Positions 1 through 8,089 of a DNA stretch of 64,000 bases are shown piece by piece; positions within the stretch are counted from its first letter, which is position 1; each line of letters begins with the position of its first letter. The notes under the pieces are model-generated. The model searched no databases and had not been told where the DNA came from. It was given only the letters and a program-made list of their open reading frames with translations. The DNA comes from Pseudomonas taetrolens (lineage in GTDB: Bacteria > Pseudomonadota > Gammaproteobacteria > Pseudomonadales > Pseudomonadaceae): assembly GCF_900475285.1 (NCBI RefSeq), contig NZ_LS483370.1, positions 2,494,001 through 2,558,000 of the forward strand, given 5' to 3'. The position numbers were made by a program, and so were the translations under genes.

Positions 1-592
1 GCTCTGCGCCCAAAGTCATGCTCATGCCGCAGCGCACCAGATCCAGCCGCGACAGCTGCACCGGACGAGTGCCCAGCACAAACAGGCCTGAGGAGGCATT
101 ATCGGCAATGGTGTCGACCAGCTGGATATCCCACTGGGCGATCCGGCTGCCGACCACTTCGATGGCAGGCAAGGCGAATGCGGTCGCGCGAATCAGATCG
201 GCGACGGTATGGCGCTCGTGGCACAGGTCGTGTTCCAGCACCAGGGCGATTTCCGCCTCGACCTTTGGTTGCCGGGTGTCGCTCCAGGCAATCGGCTGAT
301 CGTCACCACGGGCCATACTGGCGAACAATTGGCCAAAGTCCGGTTGATCGACGCCCAACTGTTGCTGGACCGCACGTGAAGTCAGGCCGACTTTGCGCCC
401 GACCGGACGCTGGCCAGCCTCGATGGCGGCCGTATTGTTGTACTGCTGCACGGCGTAGGCGAGGGCGACCGGATCGATTGAAGGGTCTGCGGCGAGGGCG
501 CTGGCGATCAGTTCGCGCACCGGAGCGCACGGTTTCCCGTCGCGTTCGGCCTGGCGCAGCCGACGGGCCGCTTCTATAAGAGCTGCATGCAT
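1..592 (-). CDS. 2-keto-4-pentenoate hydratase family protein (3' part cut by window edge)
   Basis: The reverse strand reads [20 protein letters not shown] from an ATG at 592 and stays open to the window edge, so the C-terminus is missing (about 197 residues are visible). The GRKVGLTS segment followed by [14 protein letters not shown], then [13 protein letters not shown], is typical of MhpD/DmpE-type hydratases and of the related 4-oxalocrotonate decarboxylases, which share the fumarylacetoacetase-like fold and bind a divalent metal through the acidic cluster. The hydratase adds water to 2-oxopent-4-enoate to give 4-hydroxy-2-oxovalerate in meta-cleavage degradation of catechols or aminophenols. 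It starts 17 bp after the dehydrogenase stop, so the two are co-transcribed. Hydratase is favoured over decarboxylase, but the missing end prevents certainty. Confidence 0.85.
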   Translation of the reverse strand, partial: MHAALIEAARRLRQAERDGKPCAPVRELIASALAADPSIDPVALAYAVQQYNNTAAIEAGQRPVGRKVGLTSRAVQQQLGVDQPDFGQLFASMARGDDQPIAWSDTRQPKVEAEIALVLEHDLCHERHTVADLIRATAFALPAIEVVGSRIAQWDIQLVDTIADNASSGLFVLGTRPVQLSRLDLVRCGMSMTLGAE

Positions 593-609
593 GGGCGAAA
601 CTCCGAGGC

Positions 610-2076
610 TCAAGGGTTGACGCAGATGGTGGTGATTTGCGAGTAGAAATCCAGCGAATGGCGGCCGCCTTCACGGCCCAGGCCTGACAGGCGCGTACCG
701 CCAAACGGGGTGCGCAGATCGCGCAGGAACCAGGTGTTGACCCACACCATGCCGACCTTGAACCGCCGCGAGACCGTATGCGCGCGCTTCAAGTCGCGGG
801 TCCACAAGGCAGTGGCCAGGCCGTAAGGCGAATCGTTGACGCGTCGCACGACTTCATCGTCCGCGTCGAACGGGGCAATGTGGCAAACCGGACCGAATAC
901 CTCTTCACGCACACACCGCGCGTCATCGTTGAGGCCCGTCCAGATGGTCGGTTGCACGTAGGCACCGTTATCGCGCTCGTCACCAAAACACGGCACGCCG
1001 CCACCAGTGACGACGGTTGCACCTTCGTTGCGGGCCAATTCGAAGTAACCCAATACCTTGTCGCGATGCTTATGCGAAATCAGCGACCCCATGTTCACGC
1101 CATCTTCATCCGGGTAGCCGATTTTCAATGCTTCGGCACCGGCTTTCATGGCCGCCACAAAGCGCTCATAGATCGGCCGCTCGACATACACCCGCTCCGA
1201 GCACAGGCACACCTGACCGGCATTGGTGAAGCTGGAGCGCAAAACACCGGCCACCGCGGCGTCGAAATCACAGTCGGCAAACACGACGGCTGCGTTCTTG
1301 CCGCCCAGTTCGAACGACACATCACGCACGCCTTCGGCGGCGACCTTCATGATGGTTTCGCCGGTGCGCGACTCGCCGGTAAAGGTGATGGCATCCACAT
1401 CCGGGTTACGGATCAGAAACTCGCCGGCCGACCCCGGCCCGAAGCCGTGCACCAGGTTAAACACGCCTGCAGGCAACCCCGCTTCGTGCATGACTTCGGC
1501 GAGCAGGGTCGCGGTGGACGGTGAGTCCTCCGACGGTTTGATCACCACTGAGTTGCCACACGCCAATGCCGGGGCCACTTTCCAGGTCATCAACAGCATC
1601 GGCAGATTCCACGGCGAGATGATTGCCACCACACCGTGGGGCTTGCGCACCGAGTAACTGAACACATCACTGCCATCGGCAGTTCGCATCTCAAAACATT
1701 CACTGCCGGCCTGATTGATCAGCTCGGCGAAAGTGCGAAAGTTGTGAATCCCGCGGGCGATATCCAGGGTGCGCGCCTGTTGCACCGGGCGTCCGGTATC
1801 GGACACTTCGGCGGCGACAAACTCTTCGAAACGGCGCTCGATAATATCGGCAATACGCTGTAACAGCGCAGCCCGTTGACTGGCGCTGTACTCACTCCAA
1901 GGCCCGTACTGTGCGGCTTTTGCAGCCGCGACAGCACGGTCGACCAGCGCGTTGTCGGCTTCGCAGACATGGCTGAGCGTACGGCCATCAATGGGCGAAA
2001 TATTGGGGAAGGTCTGCTCGCAAGCGACGAATTCGCCCGAGATGTAATTACGCAGCAACGGCAAGGGTGCAGACAC
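610..2076 (-). CDS. 2-hydroxymuconic (or 2-aminomuconic) semialdehyde dehydrogenase
   Basis: A 488-residue NAD-dependent aldehyde dehydrogenase. Visible motifs are SPWNLP and VIKPSED in the cofactor fold, the general-base Glu in SFELGGKN (about residue 255), the nucleophilic Cys in NAGQVC (about residue 290), and a C-terminal [18 protein letters not shown] block followed by [13 protein letters not shown]. That C-terminal block is characteristic of the hydroxymuconic/aminomuconic semialdehyde dehydrogenase branch (DmpC/XylG, AmnC). It would oxidise the ring-fission semialdehyde to the muconate. The start is GTG at 2076 behind GGAGG; an overlapping ATG at 2078 is in another frame. It lies between a LysR regulator upstream and the hydratase downstream, all on the same strand. 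Choice between hydroxy- and amino-substrate cannot be made from sequence alone. Confidence 0.85.
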   Translation of the reverse strand: MSAPLPLLRNYISGEFVACEQTFPNISPIDGRTLSHVCEADNALVDRAVAAAKAAQYGPWSEYSASQRAALLQRIADIIERRFEEFVAAEVSDTGRPVQQARTLDIARGIHNFRTFAELINQAGSECFEMRTADGSDVFSYSVRKPHGVVAIISPWNLPMLLMTWKVAPALACGNSVVIKPSEDSPSTATLLAEVMHEAGLPAGVFNLVHGFGPGSAGEFLIRNPDVDAITFTGESRTGETIMKVAAEGVRDVSFELGGKNAAVVFADCDFDAAVAGVLRSSFTNAGQVCLCSERVYVERPIYERFVAAMKAGAEALKIGYPDEDGVNMGSLISHKHRDKVLGYFELARNEGATVVTGGGVPCFGDERDNGAYVQPTIWTGLNDDARCVREEVFGPVCHIAPFDADDEVVRRVNDSPYGLATALWTRDLKRAHTVSRRFKVGMVWVNTWFLRDLRTPFGGTRLSGLGREGGRHSLDFYSQITTICVNP

Positions 2077-2189
2077 ATCAGCCTCCGGAAAATTGGGGTA
2101 GTCGGAGGAAGTGTAGGGAGAACGGATATTAGTGAATAATAAAAAAGTCGCGCCTTGCTATGCTGAATCGGAATACCTGAATGGGCACC

Positions 2190-3158
2190 TCAAGCCTTGG
2201 AGGGAAGGCGTTCACTGGACTCGCAGCGGGCCTGATTCAGGCACTCGCGAAATAATCGTGCCGCAGGCCCCAACGCCCGCGTATTGGAGAAGAAGCAGCC
2301 AATATCGCCAAACTGCAGCGGCTTACCGAGGTCAAACGCCTTGAGCAAACCGGCGCTGACAAACTGTTGCGCGGCTTCGAACGGCATCAGCGCAACGGTT
2401 TGCTGATCTTGCATCAGGGTGATGTTGGTAAGGATCGACAGCGACTCGACCACATTGCCCGGCGGGGCAAGATCAGCCTCGGCGAACAGTTCGTCGGCAG
2501 TACGCCGCAGCAGCGAATCACGGGTCGGCAGCACCCACGGGTACTCAAGCAAATCGGCGAGACTGATCGGCGAGCGCCCGTGTAATGGATGACCGGCTCC
2601 AGCAACCACGCTCAACTCTTCGGCATACAACACCTCGACATCGAGCATGGGTGACTCATTGCGCCAGCGCCAATCGTCAGGCACGCGGCCCACCACCAGA
2701 TCGACTTCACCGACTGCCAGTGCCGGAAACAGTTGGTCCATCTGCCCGACTCGCAGCGACACCAGCACACCGGGGGCTTGTTGCTTGAGCAACTGCATGG
2801 CCCTTGGCAGCAACGAGGTTGAAGCTGAAATCAAGGTGCCCACCATGACATGCCCGGAAGTACCTTCCTGAAAGGCATTGACCTCGTCCGTCAGCGAGCG
2901 CAACTCCGCCAACAATGACTTGGCCCGCCGAACCACCAATTCCCCCAGCTCAGTGGCCGTCACGCCGCGATTGCCACGAATCAGCAAAGGCGCATCGAAG
3001 TACGACTCCAGCTCATGAATAATCTTCGTCACCGCTGGCTGAGTCAGGTTGAGTGCATGCGCAGCACGCACCAGCGAGCCACTTTGCAGCACCTGATCGA
3101 ACACTACCAATTGGTAAAACTTGAGCTTTCGCGCAACAGAAATCGTGGTGAACTTCAT
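2190..3158 (-). CDS. LysR-family transcriptional regulator
   Basis: A 322-residue LysR protein: an N-terminal winged helix-turn-helix (about residues 10-70, with SGSLVRAAHALNLTQPAVTK and ELESYFDAPLL) and a periplasmic-binding-protein-like effector domain (about 95-300). The ATG at 3158 is chosen over an in-frame TTG at 3170 because LysR proteins begin a few residues before the helix-turn-helix. The N-terminus resembles the GbpR/PcaQ branch that controls aromatic and sugar-acid catabolism. Unusually for LysR regulators it is not divergent from its likely targets; it lies immediately upstream of the semialdehyde dehydrogenase and hydratase in the same direction, with 113 bp between. Control of those two genes is inferred from position only. 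Confidence 0.9.
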   Translation of the reverse strand: MKFTTISVARKLKFYQLVVFDQVLQSGSLVRAAHALNLTQPAVTKIIHELESYFDAPLLIRGNRGVTATELGELVVRRAKSLLAELRSLTDEVNAFQEGTSGHVMVGTLISASTSLLPRAMQLLKQQAPGVLVSLRVGQMDQLFPALAVGEVDLVVGRVPDDWRWRNESPMLDVEVLYAEELSVVAGAGHPLHGRSPISLADLLEYPWVLPTRDSLLRRTADELFAEADLAPPGNVVESLSILTNITLMQDQQTVALMPFEAAQQFVSAGLLKAFDLGKPLQFGDIGCFFSNTRALGPAARLFRECLNQARCESSERLPSKA

Positions 3159-3266
3159 TCGGAGTCTCAACTCAGGCTCGGGTACAGCGGGCTTTCTGAA
3201 CCCTGGGCGGTGGACGCTATAGTAATCACGATCTGGAGGGAAGAGGGGGGTATGACGGTGGATTCA

Positions 3267-3292
3267 GGGCATTTCTACTTTTAGAAATGCCC
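3267..3292 (-). terminator. Hairpin after the MFS gene
   Basis: An 11-bp perfect stem (GGGCATTTCTA with its complement) and a 4-base loop lie 10 bases after the stop of the MFS transporter and upstream of the LysR gene. There is no strong T-run on either strand, so it is a probable but not canonical intrinsic terminator. Confidence 0.5.
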
Positions 3293-3301
3293 CTCATCGG
3301 T

Positions 3302-4591
3302 TTAATTCAGCGGCGCAGGCTCTCCACTCAACGCATCGACCATGGCCGGATGATCCTGAGCCGCCTGGCGCAAATCCTCGGTAACCCGCAGCTCGGCGCC
3401 GGTCGGGGAGAAGGTGGCGGCTGCCGCAAAAGGCGCGGGATTGGCCGGTACCGGGCGCTTGCCACGGCGCCAGAAGAAGAACGTGACCATGCACAGGTTA
3501 ACCAACGCGAAGACCCAGAACAGGCCGTTTGCGCCGAACGAATTCATCACCGGCGAGATCATCATCGGACTGATCGCCGAGCCCAGCGAGTTGATCAGCA
3601 GCAGGCCCTGGATCATTGGGACCAACGCTTCGGCAGGGGCGCGGTCGGCGGCATGGCTGACGGCAACCGGGTATAGCGCAAACACCGCGCCGCCGAGCAG
3701 GAACAGCAGCGCGGCCAGCAGTGTCGAAGACAAGGGCAGCAGCACGATCAGCAGCGACAATACGGTGCAAGCCACTGCCAGAAGGGTCAGCACCTGCAAG
3801 CGATCCTTGTGGTCGGACCAGCGTCCAACGGGGTATTGCAGGAGCATGGCGCCGAGGATCGTCCAGGCCATCATGCTGCCGACTTCACCGACGTCCAGGC
3901 CCGCGCGTTGCAGGTACAGCGGCAGCAAAGTGTAAATCGCGGCGATGCTGACACCCGAGCCGAAACACCCGATCAGCCCGGTGGGCGTCACGCCCAGCAG
4001 TTGCCGGGGCTTGTGTGGCTCAACCTGGTCCAGCAGTGGCGACACCCGTGGCAGGATCACAATCGGCAGGACCGACAACGAAGCGAGCATGCCGGCCACC
4101 ATGAAGGGCGCACTGTCGCTCAAGCCAGTGATTGTTCCCAACGCTGCCTGACCCAGCACTCCGGCGCCATACAGCACGATCATGTACAGCGCGAGCAAGC
4201 GCCCGCGAATCTTGGCGTCGCCTGCCAGCAGCAACCAGCTTTCGATCACCAGGAATACGCCGACCGTGGCCCAGCCGTTGATCAGACGCAGCACGAACCA
4301 GCCCCATGTGTCGTAGATCAGGCCCTGGAGCAGAATGGTCACGGCGATCAGCGAGGCAAAACTGCCGTAGGCGCGGATATGACCGATGCGCAGAATCAAG
4401 CGATCATTAAAGACGGCGCCCAGGGTCAACCCGATGAAATAGGCTGATGAAACGACCCCGATCATCGTGGCCGACGTGCCGGCAGCATCCAGGCGCAGGG
4501 TAGTCAGGGATGAAAGAAAGCCGTTGCCCAATGCAACAATGAACAGCCCGAGCAGGGGCGCCAGCGCCAGGGCCAGCAAACGCGGAGACAT
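3302..4591 (-). CDS. MFS transporter, YcaD-like
   Basis: About 429 residues with twelve predicted hydrophobic segments and no soluble domain until a roughly 40-residue hydrophilic tail. The start MSPRLLALALAPLLGLF at 4591 is preceded by AGAGG at a good distance; a longer frame back to 4705 adds a charged stretch with no membrane character and is rejected. Segments such as GVVSSAYFIGLTLG, RIGHIRAYG, VIESWLL and RGRLLALYMIVLYGAG match the YcaD/UMF-like group of major facilitator proteins, whose substrates are mostly unknown. It is probably monocistronic, with a hairpin after its stop. Substrate is unassigned. Confidence 0.85.
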   Translation of the reverse strand: MSPRLLALALAPLLGLFIVALGNGFLSSLTTLRLDAAGTSATMIGVVSSAYFIGLTLGAVFNDRLILRIGHIRAYGSFASLIAVTILLQGLIYDTWGWFVLRLINGWATVGVFLVIESWLLLAGDAKIRGRLLALYMIVLYGAGVLGQAALGTITGLSDSAPFMVAGMLASLSVLPIVILPRVSPLLDQVEPHKPRQLLGVTPTGLIGCFGSGVSIAAIYTLLPLYLQRAGLDVGEVGSMMAWTILGAMLLQYPVGRWSDHKDRLQVLTLLAVACTVLSLLIVLLPLSSTLLAALLFLLGGAVFALYPVAVSHAADRAPAEALVPMIQGLLLINSLGSAISPMMISPVMNSFGANGLFWVFALVNLCMVTFFFWRRGKRPVPANPAPFAAAATFSPTGAELRVTEDLRQAAQDHPAMVDALSGEPAPLN

Positions 4592-4971
4592 ATAAACCTC
4601 TGGAAATCGAACAGCGGACCGTGCGCCTCTGCGCATGCGATTGCCAAGCCGAAGAGTGTGTTGTGCTAATGCCCACCGTACGGGCAGGGCGGTTGAGTCG
4701 GGCACACGTCGACGAGGTGTGGCCAGCCATTGAGCGACGCGCTTGGGTCACTGCCGCGCCCACTCAGGGCTCAGGCGGTTGCAAATGAGCGCGGGATTCT
4801 AAGGCTTGTGCAGGATTTTCCAATAGCTGTCTGCTGCGACGTTACGACGCAGGCGAGCCCTGGCCCCTCACATAACGACAGGTCATCGTTAGCTCACTGA
4901 AAATATCGCTTTATCCCGCCTCTCCCGCTGGTTAGCCTGCGCGGTCGAGTTACCATTTTGAACATGGGGTC
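4592..4971. other. Intergenic region between divergent MFS and YddG-type transporter genes
   Basis: This 380-bp divergent gap must contain both promoters. Apart from a KOPS octamer at 4682-4689, no clear -35/-10 pair, operator or RNA element could be assigned by eye. Confidence 0.5.
4682..4689 (+). other. KOPS octamer (FtsK orienting sequence)
   Basis: GGGCAGGG on the + strand, left of dif and pointing toward it, as expected for the GGGNAGGG motif that directs the FtsK translocase to dif. Confidence 0.6.
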
Positions 4972-5913
4972 ATGATGCAGATCAGGGGTGAGCGGGCGGC
5001 CACAGCGTGTGGTCTGGTAGCGATTGTGTTGTGGAGCACTGCCGCCGGATTGATCAGGGGTGTCAGCGAACATTTCGGCCCGCTGGGTGGCGCCGCGCTG
5101 ATTTATTCGTTGGGTGCCCTGATGCTGCTCGTGTTGCTGGGGCGCCCGCGAATCCGCTCGACATCAACGCTCTACCTGCTGCTCGGCAGCGCCTTGTTTG
5201 TCGCTTACGAAGTGTGCCTGTCGTTGGCGCTGGGGTTTGCCAGTGATCGTCAGCAAGCCATCGAACTGGGCGTGGTGAATTACCTGTGGCCTTGCCTGAC
5301 CGTGGTGCTGGCGATTTTCATGAATGGTCAGAAAACCCGCTGGTTCATCGTTCCGGGCTCCGCCCTCGCGCTGTTCGGCATCTTGTGGGTGGTCAGTGGT
5401 GACGGCTTATCCCTGCCGGGCATTGTGCGCAACGTGCAGTCGAATCCGCTCAGCTACAGCCTGGCACTGACCTGTGCGATCACGTTTGCGCTGTATTGCA
5501 ATGTCACCCGCCGCTATGCGGGCGGGCAGAATCTGGTGGTCCTGTTTTTTGTACTGGCGGCCGCGGTGCTGTGGCTGAAGTGGTTTGTGAGCGACGAACA
5601 GTTCCCGGCCTTCAGGTGGGCCAACTCCCTTGAGCTATTGGCTGCCGGAGTCGCCATGGCGGGTGGTTACGCACTATGGAATATCGGCATCCTGCGGGGG
5701 AATCTGACGCTGCTGGCGACCTCATCCTATTCAGCCCCCGTGCTGTCATCGGCGTTCGCTGCGGCATGGCTGGGCGTCAGTCTGCAGGCACAGTTCTGGC
5801 AAGGTGCAGTGCTTGTGACGGCGGGATCGCTGCTGTGTTGGCACGCAACCCGGCAGCGGGCGGCTCTTGAGCCGCTACCGATACAGGTCTGTGCTGACGA
5901 AAACCCGCGCTGA
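4972..5913 (+). CDS. yddG: YddG-type aromatic amino acid exporter (EamA/DMT family)
   Basis: A 313-residue inner-membrane protein with ten hydrophobic segments in two EamA repeats. Recognisable stretches include ATACGLVAIVLWSTAAGLIR at the start, FASDRQQAIELGVVNYLWPC in the first repeat and GGYALWNIGILRGNLTLLAT in the second, all characteristic of the YddG subgroup, which exports aromatic amino acids and some xenobiotics such as paraquat. Two consecutive ATG codons (4972, 4975) follow TGGGGT; either may be used. It is transcribed alone or with the TetR gene 82 bp downstream. Confidence 0.85.
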   Translation: MMQIRGERAATACGLVAIVLWSTAAGLIRGVSEHFGPLGGAALIYSLGALMLLVLLGRPRIRSTSTLYLLLGSALFVAYEVCLSLALGFASDRQQAIELGVVNYLWPCLTVVLAIFMNGQKTRWFIVPGSALALFGILWVVSGDGLSLPGIVRNVQSNPLSYSLALTCAITFALYCNVTRRYAGGQNLVVLFFVLAAAVLWLKWFVSDEQFPAFRWANSLELLAAGVAMAGGYALWNIGILRGNLTLLATSSYSAPVLSSAFAAAWLGVSLQAQFWQGAVLVTAGSLLCWHATRQRAALEPLPIQVCADENPR

Positions 5914-5995
5914 ACAGGCTACAGACGTAAATACACGACGGTATCTCCGGTGGTCACACGTTGTCAGTTGTCGCCAGGGTGAGTAAGCTGATCCG

Positions 5996-6622
5996 ATGAG
6001 TCAGTCATCCCTATTTTCATCTTCAACCAGCGCCCGTGGTCCAGCCGATCACGACATTCGAGATCAGATTGTCGCGGCTGCCAACCAGCACTTTAGCCAG
6101 TACGGCTACGGTAAAACCACGGTTTCCGAACTGGCCAGGGCCATTGGATTTTCCAAGGCTTACATTTACAAGTTTTTTGATTCCAAACAGGCGATAGGTG
6201 AGGCCATCTGCGCAAACTGTCTGGCTCAAATCGTCGCGGCAGTGGATCAAGCGATCAATGTTGCAAACCTGTCGCCTACCGAGCGCTTTCGACGTTTGGT
6301 CAAGACCTTGATCTCGACCGGTGTTGACCTGTTCTTCAACGATAGAAAGCTCTATGACATCGCAGCATTTGCAGCGTCGGAAAGCTGGCCCGTCTCCCAG
6401 GCGTATGAGGCACAGATCAAGCGCTTCGTGCTGCAAATAGTACGGGAAGGGCGAGAGGCAGGTGAGTTTGAGCGCAAGACACCCTTGGACGAGACTGTCG
6501 ACGCTATACACTTAGCGCTGCGGCCATTCGTTAACCCTTTGCAGTTGCAGTACAACCTCGATTTTGTCGACGAAGCCCCCACCCTGACCACCAATCTGAT
6601 CTTGCGCAGCCTTATGCCCTGA
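5996..6622 (+). CDS. TetR/AcrR-family regulator of the adjacent RND efflux genes
   Basis: A 208-residue TetR-type repressor. The N-terminal helix-turn-helix spans about residues 20-65 (IVAAANQHFSQYGYGKTTVSELARAIG, then SKAYIYKFFDSKQAIG, with the TetR FFDSK signature), followed by an all-helical ligand domain. It lies 357 bp upstream of an RND adaptor and pump on the same strand, the usual position of a local drug-responsive repressor, and a palindrome overlaps the -35 box of that promoter. Its likely role is ligand-released repression of the pump; the ligand is unknown. The ribosome site is weak. Confidence 0.88.
   Translation: MSQSSLFSSSTSARGPADHDIRDQIVAAANQHFSQYGYGKTTVSELARAIGFSKAYIYKFFDSKQAIGEAICANCLAQIVAAVDQAINVANLSPTERFRRLVKTLISTGVDLFFNDRKLYDIAAFAASESWPVSQAYEAQIKRFVLQIVREGREAGEFERKTPLDETVDAIHLALRPFVNPLQLQYNLDFVDEAPTLTTNLILRSLMP
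6444..6451 (+). other. KOPS octamer
   Basis: GGGAAGGG on the + strand, inside the TetR gene, oriented toward dif. Confidence 0.6.
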
Positions 6623-6769
6623 CTGTTGGGCTGCGTTTTTTCTTCTTCCATTATCCGCCCGGCCCGCGTCTGGGCGTCGCGTCATGATGCTGTGCGACAG
6701 AACGCTGCCCCCAGTCACGATCCGCAAGCGGAGCCTCTGGACGATGGTCGTCCGGGCCGATAAAAGCGA

Positions 6770-6777
6770 GGGAAGGG
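6770..6777 (+). other. KOPS octamer
   Basis: GGGAAGGG on the + strand, in the TetR-RND gap, oriented toward dif. Confidence 0.6.
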
Positions 6778-6909
6778 CGGAGACATTGCGTGTCCTTCGG
6801 CAGGCGCACACGTGACCATATCAAGCATAAGTCACACCCTCTCAACCGCCATAACTTGAGCATTTATTGCTTTTTAGTCGATACCGAGAAGCTGAACGTT
6901 TTACGACTG

Positions 6910-6945
6910 GTGACCATTGACACAATTGGTCACTATGCTGAGAAT
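6910..6945 (+). promoter_or_regulatory. Promoter with palindromic operator for the RND efflux genes
   Basis: A consensus -35 TTGACA at 6917-6922 with GAGAAT 17 bases downstream forms a plausible sigma-70 promoter 35 bp before the adaptor start. The palindrome with arms GTGACCA and TGGTCAC (6910-6933) encloses the -35 box, the usual geometry for TetR-type repression. The TetR protein encoded just upstream is the obvious candidate; this is inferred. Confidence 0.65.
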
Positions 6946-6979
6946 ATGGCGCTCGTCCTATATTTCAGTAAGGGAACCT

Positions 6980-8089
6980 ATGCGCCGGCTTCGACCTTTC
7001 CCCATTGCCGCTTGCTTGCTGCCTCTTGTCCTGACGGCATGTGGCGACTCATCCAGCGTTGATGATCCGCGCACGCATGCTCCCCTGGTCAGGTCCGCGG
7101 CTGTTCAGGGAGCCTCCGACGTCTCACGTTCTTTCACCGGAGTGGTGGCTGCCCGTGTCCAGGGCGATCTGGGTTTTCGTGTATCAGGCAAAGTGCTCGA
7201 GCGTCTGGTTGACACCGGCCAGAGCGTTGAACGGGGTCAGCCCCTCATGCGCCTGGACCCCATCGACCTGAGGTTGCAGGCGCAAGCGCAGCACGCGTCA
7301 GTCATCGCCATCAGGGCCCGAGCCAAACAGACAGCGGATGACGAGGCCCGATATCGCAATCTGGTCGCCGCAGGTGCTATTTCTGCATCGACCTATGACC
7401 AGATCAAAGCCGCAGCGGATACCGCCAAGGCGCAGCTTAGCGCCGCACAAGCGCAGGCCGATGTAGCGAGCAATGCTTCTGGTTATGCGGTGCTGTTGGC
7501 GGATGCCGATGGCGTTGTGGTGGAGACGCTCGCCGAGCCCGGACAAGTCGTCAGCCCCGGGCAGCCCGTGCTGCGTCTGGCACGTGCAGGCCAGCGCGAA
7601 GCCATCGTGCACTTGCCCGAGACATTGCGTCCCGCAGCAGGCTCCACCGCGCAGGCGACGCTTTATGGCAATACGACCGGGGCTGTTACCGCGAAGCTGA
7701 GGCTGCTGTCCGATTCGGCCGACCGAATGACCCGCACCTTCGAGGCGCGGTATGTGCTTGAGGGGGCGCTGGCCAATGCACCCATAGGCTCGACCGTTAC
7801 CCTCCGGATCGCTGAAGGCGCCGTGCAACGGCCAACGATGCAAGTGTCGATCACCGCTGTTTATGACCCCGGCCAGGGCACTGGCCTGTGGGTTATCGCC
7901 GGAACACCGGCGAAAGTGAGCTGGAGACCCGTTCAGGTGTTGGGCCTGAGCGACGACGTTGCGCAAGTCGCGGGTGATCTCAAGGTGGGTGAGCAGATCG
8001 TTGCGCTGGGCGCACATCTGCTGCACGAGGGGGAGGCGGTGAGAGTGCCTCAACAAGAACACGCCAACGCTGCCGGGAGTCGTCCATGA
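6980..8089 (+). CDS. RND efflux periplasmic adaptor (membrane fusion lipoprotein)
   Basis: A 369-residue adaptor beginning MRRLRPFPIAACLLPLVLTAC, a lipoprotein signal with the acylated Cys at about residue 21. The ATG at 6980 follows AAGGGA; a longer frame from 6917 would bury the signal peptide. Domains in order: beta-barrel/lipoyl half (ARVQGDLGFRVSGKVLERLVDTGQSVERGQPLMRLDP), an alpha-hairpin (about residues 95-150), the second lipoyl half (DGVVVETLAEPGQVVSPGQPVLRLA) and a membrane-proximal domain. It would bridge the pump to an outer-membrane channel not encoded here. It overlaps the pump gene by four bases (ATGA). Confidence 0.92.
   Translation: MRRLRPFPIAACLLPLVLTACGDSSSVDDPRTHAPLVRSAAVQGASDVSRSFTGVVAARVQGDLGFRVSGKVLERLVDTGQSVERGQPLMRLDPIDLRLQAQAQHASVIAIRARAKQTADDEARYRNLVAAGAISASTYDQIKAAADTAKAQLSAAQAQADVASNASGYAVLLADADGVVVETLAEPGQVVSPGQPVLRLARAGQREAIVHLPETLRPAAGSTAQATLYGNTTGAVTAKLRLLSDSADRMTRTFEARYVLEGALANAPIGSTVTLRIAEGAVQRPTMQVSITAVYDPGQGTGLWVIAGTPAKVSWRPVQVLGLSDDVAQVAGDLKVGEQIVALGAHLLHEGEAVRVPQQEHANAAGSRP

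Larger units (their letters stand above)
6623..6979 (+). other. Intergenic region upstream of the RND efflux genes
   Basis: 357 bp without a credible gene. It holds a KOPS octamer (6770-6777) and the efflux promoter/operator (6910-6945). A short T-rich stretch after the TetR stop may end that transcript. Confidence 0.5.

Noticed and set aside
3302..4705. Longer MFS reading frame starting at 4705
   Set aside because: Adds 38 charged residues with no ribosome site; the 4591 start has AGAGG and leads directly into the first helix.
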